From the NCBI RefSeq assembly GCF_013426205.1, contig NC_089426.1, positions 3,348,001-3,412,000 on the forward strand: a stretch of 64,000 nucleotides of DNA, read 5' to 3'. Both the position numbers and the translations under genes were made by a program. A model generated the notes under the pieces. It worked only from the letters and a program-made list of their open reading frames with translations. It was not told where the DNA came from and did no database searches. Origin of the DNA: Metarhizium brunneum (lineage: Eukaryota > Ascomycota > Sordariomycetes > Hypocreales > Clavicipitaceae). Of this stretch, positions 13,601-25,800 are shown piece by piece (the first letter of the stretch is position 1; every line of letters starts with the position of its first letter).

Positions 13601-13644
<44 letters not shown>

Positions 13645-13706
13645 TGGCTCAAAGGACACGGACAGTTTTGCATTTTTGGCGGCGACAAAGCGCTGTCGAC
13701 AGGACA
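13182..13706. promoter_or_regulatory. Shared promoter region of SUB2 and the RNase P subunit gene
   Basis: This 525-nt gap separates two divergent start codons. It includes a 39-nt uninterrupted poly-T tract (13605-13643) about 63 nt before the plus-strand ATG. Poly(dA:dT) tracts exclude nucleosomes and are common in fungal promoters; the role here is inferred from position. Confidence 0.5.
13605..13643. repeat. 39-nt poly-T tract
   Basis: Uninterrupted T run on the plus strand, in the promoter gap between SUB2 and the RNase P subunit gene. Its length in the real genome may differ because homopolymers are hard to sequence. Confidence 0.9.
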
Positions 13707-14222
13707 ATGGCAAAGACAAAGGTGGACGCAGGAGTCCAGAATAGAATCATCTATTCTAGAGCGTCTTATCTCTACCAAGCGGCGAATTATCTGACAAGCT
13801 GCGCAAACGCAATTCAAGATGCTCCATGCACATCAGACGCAAAGCAAAGTGCTTCGGCAAAGACGGACAAACAATACAAAGCAATCACAAACATGTCCCG
13901 CCAGGCAATTACCGATATGAGGGCTATTTCGTTAAAAGCACAAATTCGACAAAGCCCAGCACTGAAAAGGACAATCTGCAAGTTTTGCGACTCGCTGCTG
14001 GTGGAGGGACAGACGTGCCATTCGTTCATCCAGAACCCTAGTAAAGGGGGCCGCAAACCCTGGGCAGACGTTCTCGTCATCGAGTGCAAGACGTGTGGGA
14101 ATTCAAAAAGATATCCCGTCGATGCGCCACGGCAAACGCGCAAGGCAATTCGTTTACGGAAACAGGAGACCCTGACCGATAAACAAGGCGGAGTGGCCCA
14201 GGAAGGAGAACAAGTTACTTGA
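13707..14222 (+). CDS. RNase P/MRP protein subunit, RPR2/RPP21 type
   Basis: Single-exon gene of 171 residues starting at the first ATG of the frame. The N-terminal helix has the family's YLYQAANYL pattern (about residues 20-30). A zinc-binding region follows, with CKFCDSLLVEGQTC and a second pair CKTCGN, giving the four cysteine ligands typical of the Rpr2/Snm1/Rpp21 family; basic stretches surround it. These proteins are small RNA-binding subunits of the RNase P or RNase MRP ribonucleoproteins, which mature tRNA 5' ends and pre-rRNA in the nucleus. Divergent from SUB2 and convergent with HSK3. Whether it serves P, MRP or both cannot be read from sequence. Confidence 0.85.
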   Translation: MAKTKVDAGVQNRIIYSRASYLYQAANYLTSCANAIQDAPCTSDAKQSASAKTDKQYKAITNMSRQAITDMRAISLKAQIRQSPALKRTICKFCDSLLVEGQTCHSFIQNPSKGGRKPWADVLVIECKTCGNSKRYPVDAPRQTRKAIRLRKQETLTDKQGGVAQEGEQVT

Positions 14223-14733
14223 GCTTTTGAGCCCAGAGGCAGCCCACGATCTCTCAAGACACATACGATGTTGTAACAGCGGAGGGAACAGCAGGACTAC
14301 TCGTTTCCTGCACCATTCTGCCGCTCCAACATCCCATCATGGCAAGATGACGCCCTTGAGGAGATGTGTCGTATCGCGCCGAACCATCTTGCCGTCCTGT
14401 TGAGCGATGATTTTGAGGCCCTTGTCGTGGATTTTAACCACACGGACATTGGCCAATAACAAACACACTCATTGCTGTGAAAGGCAAAGACGCAAGTTGT
14501 TCCGCTGCTATCAATGTACAAATCCATTGGTCACTATTTGTGGTCGTGTAACTATGCGCATACACAACTTGGTAGCCCAGCTTGAATGAAAATAGAACGC
14601 CTACATCCCGAGCAATAAGGTCGCGTCCTGAAACCAGGATGAACAGAAACCAAGCCTAGACTCCATAGAGCGAACAATGCAATGACCGCCCAACGTTCCA
14701 AAACCATCATCATGATCGTATCCCATCACAGCA
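14223..14733. other. Convergent 3' gap between RPR2-like and HSK3
   Basis: It should hold both 3' UTRs. A short minus-strand open stretch (about 14460-14338, ending in a stop) has protein-like codon content but no ATG and no usable acceptor after the preceding stop, so it is not called as a gene. Confidence 0.4.
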
Positions 14734-15123
14734 TCACCTCGCTTCCCTCACACTCTCCTCCCCAAGGACCTTGCTAGCAGCCATAAACCTGAAGATGAAT
14801 CAGCAAACAATCCCGTCTATTCTCTCCCACGCTGCACTCACAGTCCACCGTGCCAACTCCCCAAGCCTCTCATCGCCTCAGCCTGCACGCTCGTCATGCG
14901 CAGCAGATTCTCAGTATCTGATAAATTAGTCGATAACTGGGCAAGTTGCGACTGGAGATGAGCCTGTCCTCTTCCATGTCAGCAACGGCAACCGTTTTCC
15001 ACACTTCGCCGTGTCGTCAGGCGCGATGCTCACCAGTTGTCGGTTTTTGGCGGCGCTGCCCGCGCCCGGAGCCATGCTTTGCCGGTTCAGGTTTTGGGTT
15101 GCGCCGAAGTTTCTGGTCGCCAT
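14734..15123 (-). CDS. DASH complex subunit HSK3
   Basis: Three exons: 15123-15034, 14963-14842, 14788-14734; 88 residues. Introns of 70 and 53 nt remove two frame breaks and give a continuous product. The conserved HSK3 core is visible: AAKNRQL, then a coiled segment with LSDTENLLRMTSVQAE, then GSWHGGLFMAASKVLGEES. HSK3 is a small helical subunit of the DASH/Dam1 ring, which couples kinetochores to spindle microtubules. The start is the first ATG; an internal ATG at residue 17 is also possible, since family members vary at the N-terminus. The gene is too small and intron-split to stand out as an ORF. It lies tail-to-tail with the RNase P subunit gene. Confidence 0.9.
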
Positions 15124-17059
15124 TTCGCGTTTCGGTAGTCCGTAGCCACGGTTGACGAGTTAGTTTGGCGCGCCCGTCGGCGGGTTGATGTGAAGAATGT
15201 GTCGGGGGGTATGGGGGGTATGGGGAGTCGGATGACAAGACCGGGGGGGGCAGTGCGATTCAAGGCGTCCCTGGTCGCCTGGTATCGGAGAGTCGATAAG
15301 TAATCGCCGTTTCCTGAGTAGTGCCGACAATTGTTATGTGGACAAGGGGACTGGCGGACTACTTGTACTAGTATTGGAGTTTGTAGTTGAGTAATGTCGA
15401 CGCGTCTGCGCGGCCGGCTTGGTTACAACCGTTCGTCGATCAAGTGGGGACGTGGCATCTTCAACCACATCTCACATCTCACATCATCCCACATCCCACT
15501 TACCTCTGCAACCCGTAAGGTTTACCCGTTTCCAAGAGAGGGGCGAGTATATTAAAGGGACGTGAGGTTGCGTGCTATGCTTGACCAGGCTCGATTATGC
15601 TTGTAACAATCCCTACCGTGGTGCCTGTCCCTTCTCGTAGGCGGTGAGCCGCCTGGACCGGCTTTGGTCTAGATGAAATCTCTCTGGCTATACTCCGTAC
15701 GCAGATTAGGTTGCTAGAATGCCTATATCAAACAGTCAGGCGGTAGTGTCGGGGGTACACACATACTCGCACACTTTTATCATACACCTACTGTACTTCA
15801 CTGTTGCTACGAGAGATAGTCAATGATACCAGCGATTCATTGCAAAGAACCTGACGTGTCATCGTGAAACGCTGCTGCTTTTGTTCTATGCCTGTGTTGT
15901 TCAACTACTTATTATTCAAGCCTTCCGAACCCGCTAGAAGGATCTCTTCTTCCTCTAAGCCGTTCATTACGTCCGGGGCAGTAGCTGCCCAAAAAGTCCT
16001 CGTCCTCACTCCTCGTCCTCACTCCTTCAATGGTGCTGTGTACTCTGCAGGGCAGCTAGAATGGCCATTACCCGCAATTATTCATCTCGCCACAAAAGAA
16101 GAAGAAGAAGAAGAAGAAGAAGAAGAAAAAAAAAGCATGAAACCGGTCCGAGACCATATCCCCAAAAACAAATAAATATGTGAGAAAAAGAACACAGTGT
16201 AAGAAAAAAAGGCCCCCAATGTCTAAGTTTGTTGTTAAACCCGATCAAACAGGCCTGTATATGTCGCTGTACTCCCCCCCGGCGATCCGGCACACCATCA
16301 AACAGTACAGATGTGGATATGTCTGCATGGCAACAGTAACACATGCTACCAAGCCATGAATCGTAATCGTACAAACAATGCTCGGCATGTTGCCGACATT
16401 TGATTGGTTAGGGCATTCCCGGATATGTCATACAACAATCCCATCTCCAAAAAATTGCCTCCCCCTTTGTGTCGCTGATGATGTATTTGCAGTCGTCTAG
16501 TGGTTGTCTTATTTTCAACAGACCATTTGCTCCACAGCCAAACGTCATGTCGTAAGAATGCTCGATGTGGAAAAGACTGTGAGTTCGCCAGAAGACTGGA
16601 TAACTGATTATATGCTAGACGCAAGCAAGAACATGAATTCCGATCCCAATGCAATATTACCTAAATGTAGACCAGTCTCTTGTTTTTAGTTGCAAACATT
16701 CCCACGCTTATGTACGGGACTCATCCAGTCCGTTCAAAGAAACTATCAACGCGCCGGTGTTCCAATAATAGGCCAAGTTGACTCTGAACCGCATGTCGTA
16801 TCTTTTTTTTTTGTGTTTAAAATTCGTTTGGCCAATGCCGTGCGACGCACCAAAAGTAAAAACCATGAGAGGTGGCGTCTCAATCGTGTAACGAGAGGCA
16901 GAATAGAATTGAGATGTGTAGCTTTGAAGTGGTTGAACAGCCATGAATACGAGAGGTATAGCGCACATTCAAGGTGCATGATGCTGGTATACCGGGTTCG
17001 AATTATTGAGCACGAGTTTCTCGGCTGATTCGAACAGCGATCTGGCGGACACGGCCCAT
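15124..17059. other. Gene-free stretch between HSK3 and the ketopantoate reductase-like gene
   Basis: It holds the HSK3 promoter and the 3' region of the next gene. A (GAA)10 microsatellite lies at 16098-16127 and one TACTCCGTA at 15691. Open frames are short and overlapping. A GGTTCGAATT at 16995 resembles a tRNA B box, but no cloverleaf can be folded around it. Confidence 0.45.
16098..16127. repeat. (GAA)10 microsatellite
   Basis: Ten perfect GAA units followed by an A run, in intergenic DNA. Confidence 0.9.
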
Positions 17060-19880
17060 TTAACGCACTCCGATCGATGTCGCATTCTGGAAACTGCTCT
17101 GGCTGCTATGTGCAGACTGTTCCGAGTCGAGTTCACCACTGCCCACGCTGGCGCTCGCACTACCAGTCAGACTACGAACATTTCTTGGCTTAGGTGGATT
17201 GAGGGCGCTCACCCCTATATGCTGCTCTACCTGCTGGGGGGCAACAGAATTACCCTGCCCTGGCGGGTAGCGAGGGATAGGTTGTCGAACCCCGTCTGGC
17301 GGCGAGGGCCGCCCATTCATCGAAGGTGTGTAGCCGTTAGGGGGCGAAGGACGGCCACCTCGCATTGGTGGACCGTACGGGTTGCCAGGGGATTGGCTTG
17401 CGCGACGTGGAAATGCGCCGTTCATCCCAGGTGGGCCGCCTGGCCCAGGTCCGTACGGGATCTCCTCCAACCTTGAAGCTGTCAGCGAGTTCGCGCGTGA
17501 GCTACCGCCCATGGCACCTCTGTCAACATTGCCGTATCGGTTCGATGTAAAGGATAACATGGCGTCATCCAGGATGTTGTCATTCATCGCAGGGAGGTGG
17601 TTAACCTGGCTGGCGCGGTTTCGTCCAAAGCTAGGGCGGAATCGGCTGGCTCGAGACGGGGGAGGAAGGTCGCTTTCTGGGTTCCGGCGAAATTGGGACG
17701 CAGACTGGCCCGACGTTTTGCGATTTTTCCTCGATGTTACACTCATCATGTCAAAATTATCGGGGTCAATGGTTGGCGCTCCGGTAGGTGCTATAGGGTC
17801 GAAGAAATCGTCGTCGTCATCGTCGTCGTCGAAAACTTGCTGGCTGTTGCGCATGGGATGAGGACCCCGACGGGGGCCAGGCGGGCCACGTCTTATTCTC
17901 ATTTCCTGTTCCCGCAGAGCAAGCTCACGTTGACGAAGCTGAAGTTCCCGTTCGCGCAAGGCCATATCAGAATCTCCACCGAGTGATGGTTCTTGGCCCT
18001 CCGGGATGTCATCATACAACACTAGATGTGAGAACTCTTCCAGGTCGTTACCATCCATTGAGCCCCTTCGGGAGGGAGCTCTTGAGCCACCATTCACCGA
18101 TGGCGGGGGGCGAGGATAGCCGTTTGGCGGCCCTCCATTCATCTGAGGGGGCCGCCTCATACCTGAAGGCCCGAAGTTTGAAGAATTTCTAGGTCGGGGT
18201 TGTCGAGGCAGCATACCGTTTCCGTTTGGCATACCGCCGCCCATCATGGGACGATGACCCGCTTGAGAAACAGACCGGGACTGTGGGGAAGAGATTGGAG
18301 AGCCCGGGGGCATCATATTTGGCGGGGGACCTTCGCCAGGCTTGGGTCTGGAGCGATTTACAACGTTGAGATTGTGAAGAATGGCGTATAACGTCTCAAT
18401 TCGAGGAATGGGTATCTGTGATTCGCGAGCCAATTTAATGGGTGAACCAAGATATGTCTCAATTTCCATGGGACGTCTGGCAGTATAGTCTTGCCACATA
18501 ATACTTTCGGGTAGATTCGGTTTCGTCATCTCATCCATTGTTCGTTCCTTGAAGTCTGGGGCGAGCTTGCAGCCATTTGCATCGGCGAGGCGCAACAGTT
18601 CATCTATGACCTCCGAAATCATGTCCTTAACCCCGACCTTCTCCAACAAAGCAGCGTGGTTTGGCGTGTCAAAGAGGACCGAAGCGGGGTGGAATGCGAT
18701 AGGGCTGGATATTTGGTTAGCTCTAGAAGAATACGAGCAAGACAGGCTAGGTAAATGCAGATTCTCACCCAATAACCCTTTCATATTGCTGTTGGCGAAT
18801 ATTTGAGGAGACCTTGCAATCCACTTGGCCAGTGCTCAGTGTCATCGCTAATGCTTGAGCCATGTCCTCCTGGATAGCTTGGGGTATGTTGCTGTTCCTA
18901 CTGGCAGGCCCAACCCATATCTCTGTCGAGCCCCTGTGCTCGAACTCACTTTGGCCAAGTTGTGTAAGCTCCGCTCCGGAAACAAGTGACAAAACAACAT
19001 TTGTAGGAAATCGTTCTTCGAGCGCGGCTTCAACACCCAATGTGTGAGTAGTATTTACAAGTATACACGTATGCTGAGGTGTCACAACGGAATCGATAAC
19101 GGCAGCAAGATCGTAGACGTCAGGGAGTGCCTTGACGCATAAAACAACGTAATCAAATGCGCCTTCTCGAGAATGAGCGGCATCTTCAGGATTTCGAACA
19201 ACTGCGAAGCGAATAAGTTTAAAATCTAGTCACTAGATTGGAGGAGGAGGAGAGAGGCAATTCAACAAAGCAGTGGGCCAACGGGTCTTACCATGACGAG
19301 GTTTAAACCGTTCGTTCCCAAAAACCGGTGACCTGCAATTGTTGCAATTAGTCTTGACCCAATCCCGCTCTCTTCCTCGCAGGGATCTAACGGGAACGTA
19401 CTTGAATGAGATGCCGTACTGAGCAACGTGCTCGTATCCTGATTTCCACACCAAGGTCACGTCGCAGGCATTGGTGGCCTGTAGCCTCCATGATAAGAAG
19501 GCAGAAACGGGATTTCCACCAACTGAGCATATATTCATTAGCTGGCTGTCGCCCATCTCGAACGCAATCAATGGAAAACCGCTGAACCAAAAGTCTTCTC
19601 CAGCGATTGAAGGAAAAGAACGGCTCGGTAAAAAGAAATACAAACGAGTGAGAATGGAGATGTAGGAGCGGGAATGGGCGGCAGGGCCGGAAGGGAGACC
19701 AAGAGATAGGTAACAATGGACTGCAGAACTAAAATGCTGAACCAGCGCGACAGGGCAGCATTTTCAGGCGCCAACGAACAGGGACGAGTTGAGAGGTAGC
19801 GTGCACAGAGGACAGGACAATGACGGGAGGTGGGACAGCATACCTGATAGAATCTTGAGACGGGGCTGTATGGGTGCCAT
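17060..19880 (-). CDS. Ketopantoate reductase (ApbA/PanE)-like protein with long disordered tail
   Basis: Five exons: 19880-19844, 19522-19402, 19332-19292, 19225-18769, 18722-17060; 772 residues, every junction in phase. Intron 1 is 321 nt. The N-terminal Rossmann-like part starts after a very short first exon with SVGGNPVSAFLSWRLQ, the NADP-binding glycine turn, followed by DYVVLCVKA and the VSGAELTQLG region. The C-terminal ApbA helical domain runs from about residue 220 to 345 (RPMEIETYLGSP). The rest, about 430 residues, is Pro/Gly/Arg/Ser-rich and disordered, with an aspartate run. ApbA enzymes reduce 2-dehydropantoate to pantoate, but the tail and family divergence suggest this may have another substrate or a structural role. 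The exon 4 acceptor choice (19225) is the least certain point. Confidence 0.82.
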
Positions 19881-22800
19881 GGTTTCTGTCGTGGCGCCCG
19901 ATAGGGATTAGTGAGCTGTGCGAGATCTTAACCGTAGCGTTGTAATAACGAGCGGCTTGCTGCGATGGCCCTGGTCACCCTGTCCCACGAGGTGTCTGGC
20001 CTTTGACTCTAGGCTCTCTGAGAATGGCGAGATGCCGGGGCTCGAGGAGCTACGTGCGAGTACGTGATTTGGATGGGTCGACAGGCGGGCGGGCGTGCAA
20101 TTGCGACCGGAAGCAGGTGAGACTTGTCGAGCTGAAGCGATGGAGTGGGATAGTGTAGTTGGTCGGCACGCAAGGCGAAGAGAGAGAGCGGGAGTCGGGA
20201 GAGCCACGGAGCCAGAGAGAGAGGGGGGGCGTGTCGAGATGCGACCCGCGAAATCCCAGAGTTGGTGGAGGCCGGATTGTCAGGAGGGCGGGCAGCGATG
20301 GCAACCGCGAGGTCAGGGCGTGCGATCAGTGATGATGGTATTATTGGGAGCGACGATGATGGCCAGCGAATGCAAAGGCTCTGACTGATGGTTGGCCAGG
20401 TTCACAGGTCCAGGGGTCAGTTTCAGTAACGACGGCACGCTGAGGAACGGACGGCTGGACCAGCAATTGTTGACTGGTGTGACGAATAAAGACGAAAAGT
20501 GCCCAGTGGCGGTGGGACGTGAGAGATAGTAGTGGACGGGACGGGCGTGGGAAATTGTCTGGGGTTTCGTGGGACAAGTTGTTAAACCTTGTCGGGCTGG
20601 GCACGCAAGCGCAGCCGCCAGCACACGCAACACACACACGCGCACGCACGTACGCACGACCTGGGAGCGTCTTGGGGGCCTGGAGGAACCAGCGAGCCCT
20701 TAAGAAGGCCTGTAAGAAGCAGTGGAACGGTGGCCGCCGATGTCTGATGTCTGGGCCTGATGGGCGGCCGGACCAATGCTACTGCCACTTCCACTACCAC
20801 TGCCGCGGATGGGCAAGAAGGCGTCAATCGAGGGCGTGGGCCTTGGCTGCCTCGTGGATCCGCTGGATAAACGGAGATGAAAACAATGACGAGAAAGGGA
20901 GGGAAAGGCAAAAAAAAAAAAAGAGGGGGGAACCGGCAACGACGGAGGTGCGTGCCTTCAGGAAAAAACGAAGTCGACAGAACGGGTGCTTGGTCGACGA
21001 TTGCCGGCAACGAGGCAACCAAAGAGTGAAGGGGCCGCAAGACGGTCAGAGCTAGAGCCTGCAAAATAAATTAAAAATTAAAAAAAAAAAATCCGGACAA
21101 AACTTTTGTGTGCAAAATGCACACTAGCATGTGTAGTCGAGAATTTAGTGGCCTACCTAGCATCATGTAAGTCCTTGTACCCCGTTCTCCATGCACGCAA
21201 TTGCGCCGCAAGCAGTGCAGATTTTCCAGGCTAGTGGCGATGTGTACGTACCTTGGCCCCTGGATGCCTGTTTCCAGCGTGTTCCCAGCGCGTTGGATGC
21301 GCAAGGCGTGCAGTGCAAGTCCTTGTACAACGACACTGCCGCAGTTGTGTAAAAACGGGAGACTTGCGGCTTTGGTCCGGCAGGTACCCGATACCCGACG
21401 CGCCACCGAATAATACGTTAGTCAGATGTACTATTCTGCTTTCGGCGCTCTTTCCAATTGCAGGTCGAAGCTGCGAAATTTCTGTGCAAAGCACCAGATT
21501 GTGCACGCTGGCATGTGGCTGGGAGCTACTGAGTATACAAATCTGTTGGCGGCTCTTTTCCGCCGCCGTTCGAAATGCTGACTGTTCAGTTCAAGCGACG
21601 TCCAGGCACAGGGACTCCTCGAACAGAGTTCAGTCCGGTCCTAAACAACCACCCAGTTAGCAATCGGCATGGCGGTCTCGGTGACGTACTAAAGGGATGT
21701 GGCGCGGGCCAAGGGGAGGAGGAGGAGGAAAACTTTGGAGCCTCGAGGCCCCAGAGGTCCCAGAGGCCCCAGTCAGGGACGCTTCTCGCACCGACACGGT
21801 AACAAAACGAGTCAAGACAAGTGCTCAAGGTCTTGAAACTATTGCCCGTAATCAAGGGCAAAGTTTCAAACTCATTATGAACCCTGAAAGTCCTTGAAGG
21901 GGTCGAACTGACCGAGCTGTCCTCCAATCAGGTGTATTCAATAGAGTTTTGTGTCCGATACTGGAGCCAAGCAGTTTCCCATATCACCCTTCCATGTCCA
22001 ATGGCCCGTAGTGGAACACGACGTACCGTATTTACTGGAATGTGTTTTCCTGTCCCAAGATTCGAGACCCCGGAATACTAGGGATAGTACGGAGTATGAG
22101 TACTATTAGTACCGGCCGTCGAGCAAGAGATGTGGTTCGGGCTGGACCAGAGAGCAGCTCCTGTTCAAGTGGTGCCGAACAATGTCGCCAGGCGCATGGA
22201 TAAGGATGAGAATAATATCTTCCTCGCCTGCCCCTTCCAAATTACACTCTTCCAAAGCAATACTCCGTACGCCGTTCACTATTGTACATTCGTCCGAAAG
22301 AGTGTCGAGAAAACGCCTCTTGCACTGAAATTGGAAAGAATGCGACCCTGGGAGCAAATCGAATATGACGGCCTGAGCGTGGGGTGTCGGAGGGGAGGTG
22401 CAATTGGTGCTTGCAGAGATCTGCTGGCTCAATTCCGAAGCCTGGGAACTCCCCAACGCCTATCGTGCTCGGACTATGATTGAATAGCTGGTAGGCTCGC
22501 CCGGCCGAATCAAAGATTGGGAGAACGCTATACTCCGTATCCGGATGCCAGTTCGGACAGGCCTGCGTGATGAGAAGGCAGCCACAGCCCACTGTGGTGA
22601 TGGCCGAGCAACAGGAGCAACAAGAGAAGCGAGGAAGGTGGTGGTAGAAAGGGAAAAGGAAGGAAAGCTTGCAAATGCGACGAGAAGAAGGCCTACTCGG
22701 GAAGAAACAAACACGCAGTCGACACTTTTAAGTGAATGATTTCTCTCTGCCAAGTCGAAGGGCCACTTGCAGGGTAAGGCTACACCAGACAGCTTCGTTG

Positions 22801-25800
22801 AATACGAGTCCTTACTTCAACCTGATAAGGTGCCAAGTTCCAAGGTACTCGGGCTGCCAGGCATGTCTGTCTGGTATTTGGACGTCAACCTGAGACTGGA
22901 CTACTATGCATCTCCCTTCCACGACAGTCTTGGAAAGGGCGGACGGGGCCTGAACATAAAAAGGGAAGGACCGACCGCGATGAATTCAATAATGCGGCGG
23001 CATAATTCACACATGGCACATTGTATGTACTAGTAGGTGCTTGTACTCCGTAGGGCAGGCCGGAGTACGGAGTCTCTAGGGCACAATTGATTCACAATCT
23101 GTTTTGCGAGTCCCAGAGCGAGCCATGACTCTCCGTCTCCTCCATCTCATCATCTCTGCTGTCAACTCAACGACGCCGAATGCCGACGCCGATTTCTCTT
23201 GTCCTTGGCTGGTGCTTGGTGTTCAATAACACACCGGCCCCCGCCATGCCACAGACACACGTGCAGCCACAGCGAGACTGTTGGCATGACGGGCAAAACA
23301 TGCCGTGTGAGTGGAGGAGCCTTCCATCCTGCCACATGCACAAAAGCTCGTGATGGCGCTGCCAACGGTTTAGACGGCTATTATGGCAACCGGTCCATGT
23401 CATCATTCCCACGCGACATGGCTGCTTCGTTCGATCTCGTTGGTGTCAGACACATCAAAGAAGCTTACCGTACGGAGCACACCTCGGAGTACTACTACAT
23501 TGTATTCCGGCTCTTCCGCACAAACTCACCATTTTTGCTGCACGACGCCTCTCGGATGCACAGCGGTAATCTCCCAGAAGATGGCTTGCCCTGCCCGACC
23601 CCGGCCCTGGCCCTGCCCTGGTCCCCCCGTCGCGGCTTGCAAACAGGATTCCATGTTCCCAATTTGGATTCCTCTTGGCGTCAGGCACTGCCATCTGTTC
23701 GGATAGAACCCACTGTGGAACCTAGGAGCATGTTGGCTGCCAGCTTTTGCCAGCCAGATCAGTGTTTCTTATTACGGGTCATAATACGGTTGATAATCCT
23801 CTCTATGGGTATTGGATAATGGATATTGCGGCTCGCTCATCCATAATACTAGTACATATCATACATACATACATTGTACGTTCTAGCATCTGTTGGTCGA
23901 ACGAGCTGGGCTAGAACGTGCCTGGGCCCGTTTGTGCCCGTTGGCAGCAACTACCTTCTCCACGCAGCGCCAACCTCGTTTTAGCCTGGGTCTTTTCGGT
24001 CTACTCCCGTACTATGCAGCTGATCTATCTGGCCAAATAGGAACACAAGGATGGCAAAGCAGGACCAAACCATATAAACCCTCACGGAATGAACCGATAC
24101 TGGGGAGGAACGGCACATAATATCAGATATTCGACTAGCATTAGCCAAGGGAGTTGTAAGAAAGCGGATAGCAAGTCCCCGTCTAGTCTCCATTGAGACG
24201 ATTGCTGGGCCCCTCAAGCTTGCTGTGCTGCTTTATGCTCGAGAACTGAGCTTTGTCAGTACTAAAGGGATTTGCGCTCTCGGCATGCCACGCAAAACAG
24301 AGGAGCCCGCATTGCAAGGTCGACCGTTTCTTACATCACTCATTACATATCGTGTCTGTCATGATCTATTTCTGATCGCCGGCAGGGTACTTGGCTGCAA
24401 GAGTTCACTGCCGCGAGGGGCTCAAGGGATGGCGTATCCCTATCGACTCGGTCCAAATTATCCGTTGATGTGATGCCTAAATGCATTTATGTGGCTTGAT
24501 AACACTCTTGTGCTGTATCTGGAAGACATGAACCAACGAACTGGTCGTACATACAGGCGTCGCCAACCAATTAGAGGCACGCACACCTACAACCGCTCAT
24601 GGATGTTGATAGAACTGCGGCGTTGTCGTTACCTTTGAGGATGGACAGCGGGCGGGCAAAGACAATTCCCTCATGTGCTCCGTACACGGGTCTAAAATTA
24701 AGATTCCACATATGGAGTACATACACCATCTCTGATCCTCATGGGCAATCACCTTTCACTCACCTGCATGCGGGAAATGTCGCCAGACAGACATGGTGAC
24801 CACCAATTACGAAGACCCCAGAGAACACCCCCCCTTTTTTTTCCAAGTTCAAATTAGTGTGGGCAGGTCGAAAGCTTGTTTTTGTTCCCAAATCCTTACC
24901 ATCTACCATATCCTTCTCCGGGGTTGATGACTTCGGATGATTGAAACTCTACTTCTTCATTTCAATGCCCGCGATGATTGCCGTGGCAAGTGATTACATG
25001 CAGATCCACGATTGATGATGGGAACAAGTCGATGACGTACCCCCAAGCGAGTCTCAGTCCAGTTTTAGATCGTGGCCCTCATCTGACCCTTGCTCAGTCA
25101 GGTTGTTTGCATGGGGCGTCCGGCATGACGAACCCACGAACATTAAGCGAAAATACTGCCTCAAGTCATGGCACTACTACTAGTTACTCCTCCCGGGTAT
25201 TTTTATCACAATGATCCACCTGTGAAGAACTCGTCGATCACATTCCGACTTTACGGAGTCCGCGCAAGCAACCAAACAACCAGACTTGACAACTCACGCT
25301 AGTGGAGGGAGCGCTGGAGTTTTTTTTTTTTCTTTTCTTGAGGAATACTACATGTATGGCGGGACCAAGGGTCAAGGTCATATCGACGCACATGCAGGAA
25401 TAACCAGGACTTGATGTTGCAGAAGACGGACGATAAATGGCATCGGCGTTCGGCCCCCAGCATGGACATTCAACATCTTTCACAATCACAATGCAACATT
25501 AGTGGGCCGGGCGGCTTGATCCGTGGCGGTCCTGCATTTAAAATGCCCAGGAGAACACCAATCACTCTCCCACTCCGACGTGGCACCTGGGAGGAGCCAG
25601 TTGATAGGGAAAGAGGAGACAGGTCGCACACTCGGGACGGCGTCGAAGTTTGTTCAACCCAGATATGGCCCCCCTGCACGCTTTGGGCGCCTCGGCGAAA
25701 CAGGACGAGCGGCTGAACATGTCTAAGGCTGGAGGTTGTAAAGGAAAACATGGCCCTTTCCCTCAATACATTACATCAGATGGGGAGGAGCTAGGCCAAG

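Noticed and set aside
16995..17004. tRNA B-box-like GGTTCGAATT
   Set aside because: No acceptor stem, anticodon arm or A box can be placed around it.
23199..23819. 206-codon plus-strand open frame
   Set aside because: No recognisable motif or intron structure; frames on the other strand are open too.
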